Counted from the first letter of the stretch, positions 16,564 to 26,706 are shown. The stretch: DNA of 64,000 nucleotides from Phycisphaerae bacterium (GCA_030619925.1 JAUXAL010000007.1:1-64000), one strand, 5' to 3'. Numbers and translations are program-made. Notes: a model not told the origin generated them from the letters alone.

Positions 16564-18874
16564 TTCGGATTTATCCAAAAGCAGAGGCCTGGCGTCCCTG
16601 GAATACATTCTGCTTGCCCTTTGCGTCTGTGTGATTGCGCTTCGCACAACGTTTACCGAAGGCCCCGCTATGCAATCGACCACCCTACCGACAAATCTCA
16701 GCGACACTGTCTACAGTTTATCCACCTCGGCTGTCCTGATATTCTCTTTCGTCTTGTGGTTTGTATGGAGCTTTTGCAGTAAGAGATTTTTATACCGCCT
16801 CACCGGCATAGAAATCGGTTTGTGTCTTTTCTGCGTAGCTGCTGTCGCCGCCGGCTTTGCAGCAGCAAATAAGCGACTGGCAATTACCAATGTCGCAGTG
16901 TTTCTCGCACCGCCGCTAATGGCTCTATTGCTCGTTCAGATACTGGATTCGCAGTCAAAAATAAAGCTGGTATTGGCTGTCATTGCCGCCTTGGGCGTGG
17001 TCTCAACCTATCAGTGTGCTGATCAATTCTTCACCAGCAACCAGATGACGATTGAGCAATACGAGCAGGACCGGCAAAGTATGCTCGAACCGCTCGGCAT
17101 AGAGCCTGACACCCTTCAGCATTTTCTTTTTGAGCATCGGCTTTATTCGAGAGGCGTTCGCGGTTTTTTCACAACGCGTAATTCCACCGGTTCGTTCGCA
17201 TTGATGACGTTCTTTGCAGCTATCGTTTTATTTATCGAAAAATTCAAAAATCGCAAATCCCCATCCTCTCGGCCGCTGCATTTGCTCGCCTGTGCCGCTG
17301 CAGTAGCCATTATCATCTTTGGCCTTGCACTTACACGCAGCAAGGGCGCAATTCTCGGCTTGCTCTTTGCCACAGCAATATTTATCGTGTACCTTCGCTT
17401 CGGCAACCGGCTAAAGGCACACAAGAAAGTCATACTGATTGCCTGCCTACTGTTGGTCATCACAGGCACTTGGGCGGTTGTTTCGTATGGATTGAATCAT
17501 GGCCGACTACCGGGCGGCAGCTCAATGCTCGTCAGATGGCAGTATTGGCACGCATCAGCAAGAATGTATGCCGACCATCCACTTACCGGCGTTGGCCCCG
17601 GCAACTTCGGGCATTTCTATACACATTACAAACCCGCCGAAGCCCTGGAATCCGTTGCAGACCCGCACAATTTTCCACTTGGCATTCTGACTCAGTATGG
17701 CCCCATCGGCCTTGCCGGATTTTTAGCCATGATTTTCATCCCGCTATGGGGAACGATTTGTCCCAACCCTGTAAGCTCAAGCCCTTCGCCAAAAGCACAA
17801 CCTGAGCCGGCTTTTAGAACTCCGGCTGTAAGTTTCTTAATTGTTGTATCAGCGGCATTGCTGCTTATCAGGCCGATGCTTATGCCCGCAACACCTGCCG
17901 ATACTCTTGACGTGATGATTTATGTGATAGTGACATTATACGTTGTGCCCGTAGCCGTTTTTATCATTGGTTTCTTTCTTCTGACAGTACCGTTACGAAC
18001 AACACGCAATACGCAATACGTAATACGCAATACGAATATAGCGGCCGCTCTTTTTTGTGCTGTTTTAGGCGTAGCTTTTCATAATTTGATAGACTTTGCC
18101 ATTTTTGAGCCGCCCGTTTTCACCACTCTTTGGGCAATAATAGCCTGCCTGATCGCGATAGATTTTCACACAAACCGCCGACCGCAGCTCGCTCTAAAGC
18201 CCCCCCTTGTCGTAAGAGCGATTGTCGGCCTTATCGCCCTGGTAATAATTGGGGCTTATTTCTATTATGTGTGGTCGCCGGTCAAGAAAAGCACCGACAA
18301 AATCCGGCAGGCCCATCAAGCCATCTCTAATGGCCAATTTGAACAGGCCCAGAGACTTTTGGATTCTGCCGCGAAGGATGACTATTTAAGTCCCGCTGCA
18401 TTATCCATGAACGGCCGACTATATCTGCATCATTTCGAGCTGACGCAGAACAGGAATCGTGATTTACTTTTGAAGTCGGAGAAATGCCTGCAGGCCGCAA
18501 TCGAGCGTAACGGTGCCGCTTTCAAAAACTTTGAGCGATTAACTGATGTCTATGAGTCGCTCGCAGAGATCTCGCGACAGCAGGAAAAGACCGATTGGCT
18601 GAATAGAGCTTTCGGTACTGCCTCACTCGCGGTTGAGCGTTACCCAGGCTGCGGGCGACTGCAATTCAAGGTGGCCAAAATCGCTGAAAAGTTGGGCAAA
18701 ATCGATATCGCCATCGAGCAGTACGAAAAAGCTATCGACATCGAAGATAGCTTCCGCAATCAGTTTCAGCTAATATACCCCGAAAGGAAGAAAATTGTCA
18801 GCCGACTTGGCGAAGAAGAATACAAGAACGCAAAACAGCGAATAAAACACCTTACTGAACAACCAACCCCATAA
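16544..18874 (+). CDS. O-antigen ligase/polymerase-like membrane protein with C-terminal TPR domain
   Basis: 776 residues from ATG 16544, which overlaps the previous gene by 20 bases. About 12 hydrophobic helices; the Wzy_C/WaaL region includes LTRSKGAILGL, WQYWHASARMYADHPLTGVGPGNFG and DPHNFPLGILTQYGPIG. Residues ~600-776 are soluble helical repeats (TPR-like). Likely polymerises or ligates the glycan begun by the WecA-like enzyme. Around residue 488 a 7-bp repeat tract is read through in frame (see 18004-18038), in the loop before the last helices. Confidence 0.85.
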   Translation: MTKPPIDSDLSKSRGLASLEYILLALCVCVIALRTTFTEGPAMQSTTLPTNLSDTVYSLSTSAVLIFSFVLWFVWSFCSKRFLYRLTGIEIGLCLFCVAAVAAGFAAANKRLAITNVAVFLAPPLMALLLVQILDSQSKIKLVLAVIAALGVVSTYQCADQFFTSNQMTIEQYEQDRQSMLEPLGIEPDTLQHFLFEHRLYSRGVRGFFTTRNSTGSFALMTFFAAIVLFIEKFKNRKSPSSRPLHLLACAAAVAIIIFGLALTRSKGAILGLLFATAIFIVYLRFGNRLKAHKKVILIACLLLVITGTWAVVSYGLNHGRLPGGSSMLVRWQYWHASARMYADHPLTGVGPGNFGHFYTHYKPAEALESVADPHNFPLGILTQYGPIGLAGFLAMIFIPLWGTICPNPVSSSPSPKAQPEPAFRTPAVSFLIVVSAALLLIRPMLMPATPADTLDVMIYVIVTLYVVPVAVFIIGFFLLTVPLRTTRNTQYVIRNTNIAAALFCAVLGVAFHNLIDFAIFEPPVFTTLWAIIACLIAIDFHTNRRPQLALKPPLVVRAIVGLIALVIIGAYFYYVWSPVKKSTDKIRQAHQAISNGQFEQAQRLLDSAAKDDYLSPAALSMNGRLYLHHFELTQNRNRDLLLKSEKCLQAAIERNGAAFKNFERLTDVYESLAEISRQQEKTDWLNRAFGTASLAVERYPGCGRLQFKVAKIAEKLGKIDIAIEQYEKAIDIEDSFRNQFQLIYPERKKIVSRLGEEEYKNAKQRIKHLTEQPTP
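18004..18038. repeat. 7-bp periodic tract inside the O-antigen ligase gene (5 units)
   Basis: ACGCAAT repeated, with variants ACGTAAT and ACGAATA, in exact 7-bp phase. It encodes the odd segment RNTQYVIRNTN in a loop between helices. Confidence 0.75.
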
Positions 18875-18926
18875 TGCAAGGTTCAAAATACGCTTGCCAG
18901 TTTACCGGCAGCCGAGTCGAAGGGCT

Positions 18927-19676
18927 TCACGAGATACGAGATACGATTTCATCAGGTATGTCAAAGTTCGCGTATGTGTTTTGCACGTCGTCGTGTTCTT
19001 CAAAGGCCTCCATCAGGGAAATTATTTTCTTGGCGGTTCCCTCATCACTGACCGGCACAGTATTCTGCGGCACCATTGAAATTTCAGCTACCTCAGTAGG
19101 TATTTCTTTCTCTTTCAAAGTCTTTTTTAGTTCTTCATAAGCGCCCGGCTCACAGGTTATCTCGAAAACCTCCCCTGTATTTTGCATATTGTCCGCGCCC
19201 GCACTAAGAGCGATCTCGAAAAGCTGCTCTTCGTCCACATTAGCAGTATTGACGGTGATAAGTCCCTTCTTGCTGAACATCCAGTTAACGCACCCGCCCG
19301 CCCCTAACGAGCCGCCGTGTTTTTCGAACAGTCTCTTAACTTCCGGCGTGGTCCGATTGCGGTTGTCCGTCAGTGCCTCGACCATTATAGCCACGCCGCT
19401 CGGCCCATAACCTTCGTAGAGCACCTCTTCAAAATGAACACCCTCCACCTCGCCGGTTCCTTTTTTGATTGCCTTTGCAATCGTATCTTTCGGCATATTG
19501 GCCGCCTTGGCCTTGTCGATTGCATATCGCAAAGCAAGATTCGCAGCCGGGTCACCTCCGCCGTTCTTGGCTGCGACTATTATCATTCGAACCAATTTAC
19601 TCCATATCTTGCCGCGTTTGGCGTCGGCTGCCGCCTTCTTATATTTTATTCCCGCCCAGTGTGAATGACCTGACAT
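18927..19676 (-). CDS. yebC: YebC/PmpR (TACO1) family protein
   Basis: 249 residues, usual length. Begins MSGHSHWAGIKYKKAAADAKRG, typical of the family; also GYGPSGVAIMVEALTDNRNRT and GGSLGAGGCVNWMF. Members are annotated as transcriptional regulators, and recent work places YebC in translation of proline-rich stretches. The last residues (IVSRIS) and the stop codon are encoded by a 7-bp repeat tract. Converges on the O-antigen gene. Confidence 0.93.
   Translation of the reverse strand: MSGHSHWAGIKYKKAAADAKRGKIWSKLVRMIIVAAKNGGGDPAANLALRYAIDKAKAANMPKDTIAKAIKKGTGEVEGVHFEEVLYEGYGPSGVAIMVEALTDNRNRTTPEVKRLFEKHGGSLGAGGCVNWMFSKKGLITVNTANVDEEQLFEIALSAGADNMQNTGEVFEITCEPGAYEELKKTLKEKEIPTEVAEISMVPQNTVPVSDEGTAKKIISLMEAFEEHDDVQNTYANFDIPDEIVSRIS
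18929..18949. repeat. 7-bp periodic tract over the yebC stop (3 units)
   Basis: ACGAGAT twice, then ACGATTT; on the minus strand this forms the last codons of yebC and the first base of its TGA. Confidence 0.6.
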
Positions 19677-19836
19677 ACATGCTCCTAACCGATACTATGA
19701 ACTAACAACCAAACATTATACCTCATCTTCTTTTATAAGTAACCATTTTTCCCCAAATGTTTGTTTCGCGGTGCACTCGTTCCTTCAGCCGTCGCTGCAA
19801 CGGCGACGCTATCGGCCACACGCTAAACGCTACCCA

Positions 19837-22800
19837 CTATTCAAGCACAGCGTGGGCGTGGCGGGCGTAGTGGCCGCGAAGGTCACGTTCGTACTGCTTC
19901 AGAATCTTTTCACCGAGGCCTTTATAATCTCCGCAACGGTATAAGGCCCGTGCCAGTATCAGCTCACGCAGCGAACGATTCCGCGTCAGGGTGTCCTCGC
20001 TGCCGCGTGGCGTCCGACGCCTGGCATCACCGATATCCATAAAAGCATGACCTCTCATACCCGGCTTTCCCAACAATTCCGCAAGCGCTCTGGCCGCAGC
20101 CGGACCCCTCAGCCTCTCAAGTGCCATCGCCACCGCCCGATGATGTGAGAACTCACTTTCAGCGTCGAGCTGTCCTACCTTCTCAAGAATGACACCCAGT
20201 CCCCGCTTATCACCTGTGCACCCCAAAGCAATGATAAGACTATCGAGCGTGCTAAGGCTCGCACCAAATTGCCCCATGCCTGTATAATTCCAGCCTTTGT
20301 CCCACTGGCTGGACTTGACAGCCTCCAACAGTGTCCCGGCCCCTCTCGCGTCACCTAACATACCGAGGATATGGGCATAAACGAGTCTGGCCTTTTTCTC
20401 CTCAGCAGCCTCGTAAGCCTTCCTAAGAAGCCCCAGAGCCTGTTTCGGCTGGGCAAGGACTGTCTCCAGCCCGTCAAAGTCGTTGACAACACGCTCCACA
20501 GCCTGCGCAATCTTTTCCTTGGGCAGCGGAAACGAATCCTTGTCCGTAAGCACCCTCTTCGGCAGGTTACCCTTCTCGACCAGGTGTTTCTGAAGCACCT
20601 TGATATTAATCTGACGCACGCCCTTGCCGCTCTCGGCCGCCATCGCCGCCGCTACACCCGCCGCATAGCCCTGGTTCTGAATGTCTGCCTGCATACGTAT
20701 AACGGGCATCGCATCGCGATGGGCACTGACGCCGAGCCCCGTAACTAAAATGCCGTCAAGCCCCTTCGGCAGCAGACAGCGATAAGGTACGTTAACGAGC
20801 ATCTCTTTTCTGTCGGGCGGCTTTAGCACGAACACCGGATGTATCGTAAAGCCGTGCGAGTCGAAATTGCTTCTGGCGATTACAATAGTGTCAGCGTAGC
20901 TGCGTCCGTTGGAGATATCCAGCGGCAACATAACAAAGTCACCGACGATGCGCCGCCGTTCACGCGTGTCAATCAACTGCCCCAGGTCATAAGCATCTTT
21001 ATACTTTTTCTTGGCGACGACGAACGCACGCCAAACGTCGATAACGTCCGAGTCATCGATAAAGGTCCAGTCGGTATTAGTGTACCCCGCGCCCATCTTG
21101 CGTGGAGGAAGCCCGGCGCCCTGGACCGCGACGCCGGAACCGTTGGTATAGACGCACGCAGCACCGGCCGTAGCAGCAATATCTGCATTACCGGTCGAAT
21201 CGATGACCACCTTAGCAAGCACCACGCCGCGTCCTTCGGGCGTGGCCACTACCACCCCTTTGACGCGCCCATTTTCCACGAATGCACCGCAGCCCAGCGT
21301 GCCGAACCAGAGGTCCGCACCGGCCCTGCGCAGCTCACGCCGATACCATTCCATCTTCCATTCGATGTTCCACCCCGCGCCCTTGCTTTTCCCATCGTCG
21401 GCAAAACTGACGAGACCCTCATCGATCTCTTTGGTGAAGCCTTTGATATAACCGTAATAATACTTGCTGATAAGGCCGAGCGTTCCCACTCCACCGAGGC
21501 CGTGGAGGTACTCTACCACGAGAGTCCTGGCCCCCTGCCGCGCCGCGGAAATGCCGGCTGGTGCCCCACCGGTGCCGCCGCCAACGACTACTACGTCTAC
21601 CTCACCGAGCACAGGTACAGCCCGCTTGTCGGTAGGAACACTCGCAGGCTTGGTTTGAAACGGGCGTAATCCGCTCAGATTCTCCCGAATATCTCCGAAT
21701 GCAACCGGCGTTTCCGGCTCACCGCATAGTCTGACGTTACGGGGTCTCGCTATGCCCTTAGCCTCCGAAGCAGCCGCGGCGCCGATGCGACTGCCTACCT
21801 TCATCAACTCCAGCGGCCGAAGTAGCCTCGCTACCGCACTGCGGGATATATCCGCGCAACCACCAAGGACGAACAGACGTTTAGCGCCCATAGGTCTAAA
21901 TGCGTCCAGATTGACTTTTTCCGCGCCGGGCCAGACGCCGGACAGACTTTTCTTTCCCTTCATCGCATCGGGCGGCACCTGAAAGAGCATCTCCGACGCA
22001 TCTGCCTGTCCCGGATGCCACGTTTTGTCACGGGCGATTTGTTCAGCCCGGGCAAAAGACGCGAAGGAGCCGTCCTTCATCCGTATTTTAAGCGTGTATT
22101 CAATGACCTCACGACTGGGACCGTCCCTAACCGGTATCGGCGTGAGCATCTTTCGTGCCTGGATATCTTTGCCGGTTCGTACATCACCGCCGACAACAAT
22201 CCGCTTAAAGCTCTGCAGCCCAGCCGGATACGGCTCAAAGGCCGCGCCCGCCATCCTCGCTACACTTGCCCGCGGCGTCGCATCGATAATGACCTTGGCC
22301 CTGACCGCCTGTCGCCCGGAACGGTTGGCCATAACGATGCCGGCAACCTCCCCGCTCTCTCCGCGAAGCACATCTGTCGCATAGCAACCAAACAAAAACT
22401 GCACGCCCGTATCGAGCAGTGCTTCATCCAGCGCGCGCTTCACCTGCATCGGGGCCACAGGCGACCCGGCGAAAATCTTCTTCGCCAGCGGCGAGGTCGG
22501 CTCTTCACCCGCCTTCAGCCACAGCCGATACGTCCCGCAAATGTCTTCGCCGAGGTACGGCCGGGCCGCCGCAAGAAAAACTTTCGCACCTTTTTGCGCC
22601 GCTTCTACAGCCGCAGCCACACCACCCGATGCTCCCCCGACAACCACGACGTCCACATCGTAAGCGACAGGAATATCCCTCGCCGATTCATTCACTGCTC
22701 TTTCGCAAGCCGATGAGGCAGAAATAGCTTCATGTCGGGCGTGAACAGCGTTTCCAGTACTGGAAACGCCGCTTTTGGAGGCTTTCAAACAGCCGGCTTG

Positions 22801-22857
22801 TACAAAAGGCAAACAAAATAGCGTCGTGACCAGTATGAACTGAACCAATTTCTTCAT
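19837..22857 (-). CDS. Lipoprotein with two FAD-dependent oxidoreductase domains and a helical-repeat tail
   Basis: 1006 residues. Signal peptide with lipobox VQAGC at residues ~18-22, so probably lipid-anchored outside the cytoplasm. Two FAD_oxidored-type domains in tandem, each opening with a dinucleotide motif: VDVVVVGGASGGVAAAVEA (~residue 68) and VDVVVVGGGTGGAPAGISA (~residue 415). The second ends with GILVTGLGVSAHRDAMPVIR. Residues ~770-1006 look like HEAT-type repeats. Such proteins are abundant in planctomycetes; the substrate is unknown. GC content is higher than in neighbouring genes. Confidence 0.8.
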   Translation of the reverse strand: MKKLVQFILVTTLFCLPFVQAGCLKASKSGVSSTGNAVHARHEAISASSACERAVNESARDIPVAYDVDVVVVGGASGGVAAAVEAAQKGAKVFLAAARPYLGEDICGTYRLWLKAGEEPTSPLAKKIFAGSPVAPMQVKRALDEALLDTGVQFLFGCYATDVLRGESGEVAGIVMANRSGRQAVRAKVIIDATPRASVARMAGAAFEPYPAGLQSFKRIVVGGDVRTGKDIQARKMLTPIPVRDGPSREVIEYTLKIRMKDGSFASFARAEQIARDKTWHPGQADASEMLFQVPPDAMKGKKSLSGVWPGAEKVNLDAFRPMGAKRLFVLGGCADISRSAVARLLRPLELMKVGSRIGAAAASEAKGIARPRNVRLCGEPETPVAFGDIRENLSGLRPFQTKPASVPTDKRAVPVLGEVDVVVVGGGTGGAPAGISAARQGARTLVVEYLHGLGGVGTLGLISKYYYGYIKGFTKEIDEGLVSFADDGKSKGAGWNIEWKMEWYRRELRRAGADLWFGTLGCGAFVENGRVKGVVVATPEGRGVVLAKVVIDSTGNADIAATAGAACVYTNGSGVAVQGAGLPPRKMGAGYTNTDWTFIDDSDVIDVWRAFVVAKKKYKDAYDLGQLIDTRERRRIVGDFVMLPLDISNGRSYADTIVIARSNFDSHGFTIHPVFVLKPPDRKEMLVNVPYRCLLPKGLDGILVTGLGVSAHRDAMPVIRMQADIQNQGYAAGVAAAMAAESGKGVRQINIKVLQKHLVEKGNLPKRVLTDKDSFPLPKEKIAQAVERVVNDFDGLETVLAQPKQALGLLRKAYEAAEEKKARLVYAHILGMLGDARGAGTLLEAVKSSQWDKGWNYTGMGQFGASLSTLDSLIIALGCTGDKRGLGVILEKVGQLDAESEFSHHRAVAMALERLRGPAAARALAELLGKPGMRGHAFMDIGDARRRTPRGSEDTLTRNRSLRELILARALYRCGDYKGLGEKILKQYERDLRGHYARHAHAVLE

Positions 22858-22995
22858 TTTTCAGTCCTTTCTACGAATACCTACATTATCCCGATTATTC
22901 ACTCACGTGCAATAAGAATCCATTATACAGCTACCCAAGTCAAAGCTCTGTCCCCGCTGCTTCGTTTTGCAAAGCAAAACGGCGAGGGGCCGAGC

Positions 22996-23023
22996 CAATA
23001 ACCAAGAGTCAATAATCAATTAA
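22996..23023. repeat. 7-bp periodic tract (4 units)
   Basis: CAATAAC, CAAGAGT, then two more CAAT-units in phase, next to a terminator. Confidence 0.5.
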
Positions 23024-23057
23024 AAAGGGCCTATACCGAATCAATCGGTATAGGCCC
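23022..23057 (-). terminator. Intrinsic terminator of the exoprotein gene
   Basis: Perfect 13-bp stem (GGGCCTATACCGA with its complement), 5-base loop, then TTTTTAATT on the minus strand, 45 bases after the stop codon of the gene at 23103. Confidence 0.85.
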
Positions 23058-23102
23058 TGAATTGATGCAAAATCACTTGACGACTTAGTCTCTCCAGCGC
23101 TG

Positions 23103-25961
23103 TCAAAACGGCTTGTCAAACGGCTGGGTCCTGCCGGTAAGCCAACCAATCTCAGCACCCGACAGAGCATAGTTATAGAAGCGGGCATCGTCCACCATGC
23201 CCCTGAATTCGTCGCTCGGGCTACTATCCCATTCCTGTCCTATCGACCACCGTGCCTGCCCGGCCGGATTGCCCGAGGGTGTCTCCGTGCCTACCAAAAC
23301 GCCATCGGTGTATGCGTATGCTTTGTTCCCGTCTCTGACGTACGCTATGAAATGCCACTGGTTGTCGCTGATTTTCGGGGGGTACGTATTATAGCCCCCA
23401 GCTTCCACCAGCAAAAGGCCCTGTTGAACACCAAAAATGAAATCGTGGCCGCTACCAGTAGTGTTAGATCCAATCACGGTGCCTTCACCCATCTGGGTGC
23501 TTTTGATCCATAGACTGACCGTGAAATTGTTGGTTGTGAGGTCATCAGCTATAGCGTCAATTGCGACATAATCATCGCTCCCATCCAAATCCAGCGCGCC
23601 GCCCATGATCCCGGCTACCCACTGCGGGTCACCGCCAAGTGTGCCATCATTGCCAAGGCCGGACGAATCAAAGGCGATGGTACCTGTACCTTCATCAAGC
23701 TTCCAGTGCCCTATCAGACCAGCGCTGCTGGGCTCGACCGGTGTGATGAACTCACGGCTACGAGCATACAGCCCGATATCGTCAAAGTACAATGTACCAC
23801 TGGCGCCATTGCCGTCGATCCCAACAGCCAGCTTCGTGACATTCTGCAGGCCCACGCCTGACGATGCAAGGTCAATATTCCATGCTTGCCACGTTGCTAG
23901 TGTTAAGTTACTGGCCTGGCCATCGTATGTGACCTTGGAGCCGTTGACCTTCACATACAACTGCCCGGTGTTCCCCGCGGTGCCGTTGAAATGCACAGCC
24001 AAAGTCTGAACTTGAGCTTCAGTCCAGTTCTGGGCCGGCGTCAGCGTCAGCTCTGCCTCCGAATATGCTGCGCCGCCGGTGTTGCTGTAGAAGAACGGCA
24101 TCGACTGCTTACCGCCGTAAACGATAGTCTGCTCGCAGAAAGGAGCATTCTCATAACCAACGAGAGAGCCGTTTGTCGCGACGCCGAATCCATCTATCCA
24201 CACGTTAAATATCCTCTTGCTCGCCGGGTCACCGGGGTCAAGGTCATTGTAGCTCTCGAAATCGTCCACAACAATATTGTCCTTTGTCGTAAAGCTCCAG
24301 ATAGCACTTTCCCAGGTACTTGGGCTCTCGGCCTCATTGACCTCATTAACCTTCCAGTAGTGAATCGTGTTTAAATCCAGGGCCAAGGGACCATGGCTGG
24401 CCTCGGTAACGGTAGCGACAGCGGCAGTACCGTCTATCACAGCCTGCTCGTCGGTGCTAACGTACACATCGTGCGTAACAGCTTCTCTTCCTGCTGCCCA
24501 GCCAAGGACCACAGCTCTGTCCACACCTGTTGCCCCGGAATCCGGATAGGGCTGTGTTGCATTCACAGGTATAAAGAAGAAGCGAACCTCGCTGAGACCA
24601 TACTGGTTCAGGATACCTCCCCAGTTGCTGTTAGCTGTGAGCCTGATGTACCTTGCTGCGACACCGCCAAAATCAATCGTGGTATTGTGCTCATAGCCGG
24701 GTGTTCCAGGCGCCCGGGCAAACTCGGCAGTTGTGCCCAATGTCGTATAGTCGGTGCCATTGGCCGAATATTCAACGGTAACATCTTTGAACCCGAAACC
24801 TATCATTGGCTCCAAACTGCCGTTCGAGTTCCATACCCACATCTCATGCAGCTTGTAAGGCTTGTCGAATTCAAATTCGATCCAGGTCGGCTGTGGCCCT
24901 GTAATATCGCTCAGCCACATATTGTCGTCAGCTTTTTTATCGTGCAACAAACCACTCTCATCCAGTCCGGAGCCGTTGACGGCATTCTCAACCCCCCGAT
25001 TCAATGCCTGGCTGGAAGCCGCAGCGGTAACGTTCTCGATGGGATAAGCGAGCAGCTCGGTCGTAAAACTCCAGACAGCACCTTCGTATACCCCATAGTC
25101 TGGCGCGCCATTAACCTCATCGACACGCCAGTAGTAAGTCGTGCTGAAATCAAGGCGTTGGGGCGGAGCATAGCTGGTGGCACTCTGGGTGATACCGCCA
25201 ACGCCGTTTTTGACGTCGTCGAAGTTCTCACTAAGGTAAACTTTGTGCCCATTGGTTGGCGCCGCGTAAATTCCCGGCTTCCAGCCAAGGACCACATCTC
25301 GTGACACATCGATCTCTCCAAAGGCCGGGCTGGGTTTCGCAGCCTTTCCAAGCGTATACTCTATATGCAACAGCAGTGTGCCCGCCGCCTTGTCGGAAGT
25401 TCGGTGGCTTTGAGAGGGATTGTCCGGGTCCTGGTTGAATATCAGCACCAGGGCATTGCCGGCAGCCCAACCGGGCTGGCCGAGTACCTCCTCGATGACA
25501 GCGGAGATATCCGATGTCCGGTTTTTTGAACCACTTGCAGGCCAATGCTCCGGACTCCACTTCGCCACCGCCGTCGTTGCGGGTCTGGTCGAAATATTCC
25601 CGGGGGTGTCGGCAAACGCAGGTGCATTGGGAGTGAGCTCACCCTGGATGATTATATGAACTGCGGCACTGCTCTCCATGTCATCTTGCGTGAGCTCGAC
25701 ATACGCATTGGTAACGGTGGCACCGGCAGGAACACGGACGTTCACGAACCGCAGACCTATCGTCACTATACCACTATCATTGCAAAACTCCAGGTCGCTG
25801 CTGCCGAAGTCCATACTCCCCGACGGCGTCGGGTTAGTTTGTTCAACAGCATCCCGAGATTCCTTGTTTGTGCCCTCCCACACTGCGCCAAAGACGACAT
25901 TTGTGTCGGCCAGAGCCAGCACCACAACAAAAGACATTAAAAGAATCAATTTCTTAGACAT
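23103..25961 (-). CDS. Large secreted multidomain protein (DNRLRE-like, Fn3-like, discoidin, LamG)
   Basis: 952 residues. Signal peptide ending VFG. Residues ~30-200 resemble DNRLRE/beta-sandwich exoprotein domains. Two Fn3-like units (VVLGWKPGIYAAPTNGHKVY; VVLGWAAGREAVTHDVYVS). Between them is an F5/8 type C (discoidin) domain (DNMWLSDITGPQPTWIEFEF, ARYIRLTANSNWGG). Then comes a jelly-roll domain beginning VVDDFESYND and a C-terminal LamG (GLIGHWKLDEGTG, GSDDYVAI). Probably binds or processes polysaccharide outside the cell; no catalytic residues recognised. Its leader is almost identical to those of the genes at 28101 and 31333. Confidence 0.85.
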   Translation of the reverse strand: MSKKLILLMSFVVVLALADTNVVFGAVWEGTNKESRDAVEQTNPTPSGSMDFGSSDLEFCNDSGIVTIGLRFVNVRVPAGATVTNAYVELTQDDMESSAAVHIIIQGELTPNAPAFADTPGNISTRPATTAVAKWSPEHWPASGSKNRTSDISAVIEEVLGQPGWAAGNALVLIFNQDPDNPSQSHRTSDKAAGTLLLHIEYTLGKAAKPSPAFGEIDVSRDVVLGWKPGIYAAPTNGHKVYLSENFDDVKNGVGGITQSATSYAPPQRLDFSTTYYWRVDEVNGAPDYGVYEGAVWSFTTELLAYPIENVTAAASSQALNRGVENAVNGSGLDESGLLHDKKADDNMWLSDITGPQPTWIEFEFDKPYKLHEMWVWNSNGSLEPMIGFGFKDVTVEYSANGTDYTTLGTTAEFARAPGTPGYEHNTTIDFGGVAARYIRLTANSNWGGILNQYGLSEVRFFFIPVNATQPYPDSGATGVDRAVVLGWAAGREAVTHDVYVSTDEQAVIDGTAAVATVTEASHGPLALDLNTIHYWKVNEVNEAESPSTWESAIWSFTTKDNIVVDDFESYNDLDPGDPASKRIFNVWIDGFGVATNGSLVGYENAPFCEQTIVYGGKQSMPFFYSNTGGAAYSEAELTLTPAQNWTEAQVQTLAVHFNGTAGNTGQLYVKVNGSKVTYDGQASNLTLATWQAWNIDLASSGVGLQNVTKLAVGIDGNGASGTLYFDDIGLYARSREFITPVEPSSAGLIGHWKLDEGTGTIAFDSSGLGNDGTLGGDPQWVAGIMGGALDLDGSDDYVAIDAIADDLTTNNFTVSLWIKSTQMGEGTVIGSNTTGSGHDFIFGVQQGLLLVEAGGYNTYPPKISDNQWHFIAYVRDGNKAYAYTDGVLVGTETPSGNPAGQARWSIGQEWDSSPSDEFRGMVDDARFYNYALSGAEIGWLTGRTQPFDKPF

Positions 25962-26015
25962 AATAATCCTCCTTCAAAAAAGTTTGAATAATTAGGCTTT
26001 GGCTACACACCAAAA
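25962..26015 (-). promoter_or_regulatory. Conserved exoprotein leader, copy 1
   Basis: Minus-strand 5' region with TGTGTAGCCAAAGCC, a TTTTTTGAAGG segment and GGAGGATTATT directly before ATG. It matches 28048-28100 almost base for base and 31284-31332 closely. Confidence 0.75.
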
Positions 26016-26054
26016 CCCCGACTTGTTGGGGTCGTTTTCAACAAGCACCAAAAA

Positions 26055-26125
26055 CAGAATACAGAAAACAGAGCACAGAAAACAGAAAAATCTGACATCC
26101 GATTTCTGACATCTGTCTTCTGACT
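26055..26125. repeat. Two adjacent 7-bp periodic tracts (5 + 5 units)
   Basis: CAGAAAA-type units (26055-26089), one base, then TCTGACA-type units (26091-26125), all 7 bases. Confidence 0.75.
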
Positions 26126-26168
26126 TCTTGTTTTGTGCCTGCTCAGGACAATTCTTTCGACTTGGCGT

Positions 26169-26253
26169 CACCTCCTTCCCTTACAAGCCCAATCCGTTCT
26201 CCGTAGTAGTCTTACTACGAAGGATGAATATTAGCTGTTAATTGAAATGTGAA
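26169..26253. repeat. Inverted repeat flanking the acyltransferase, left arm
   Basis: About 85 bases matching 27892-27976 in inverted orientation with roughly ten differences, including a 27-base identical run. Contains the hairpin CGTAGTA/TACTACG. Lies ~200 bases upstream of the exoprotein gene at 23103. Confidence 0.8.
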
Positions 26254-26469
26254 AATGACACCCGCGAAGTACCTGTACTCGCGTTACCCCCTTTGCTGTC
26301 TGCGACAGCAGACAAGGGGGTGCGAGCACAAAGTTCTTACTTAAAACTCTATACCTCACCTGTTGACCTTTCAGCTAAGCTAATCTACTTAAAAACTATA
26401 GAAGTTTCACCTGCCGAAAAGCCAGAATCCACAGATACCCGGCTATGCGGGCACAAGTTTCACCAACCT

Positions 26470-26512
26470 TATTTATACCAAATTAGCCCCCTTCACTTCA
26501 AGGAAAAATTTC
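26470..26512. repeat. Second inverted repeat, left arm
   Basis: About 43 bases (starting TTATTTATACC, containing CTTCAAGGAAAA) matched in inverted orientation by 27790-27834. Confidence 0.65.
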
Positions 26513-26706
26513 CATATTTTTTAAGGACTTTCTCATTGTTGGTACAATGTCGGGTCAAGCCCTGATTGCCGAGAATTAAATATTGACCATTAAGATAGAC
26601 TCTGCTAATAAGTTGACAGTAAAGTAAGGAGGAAACGGCCTTTATTACTTTTGTTAATATCTCGAAAAGCTTGACAGTGGCTATTTTGAGTCTAAAATCA
26701 CGGTTT

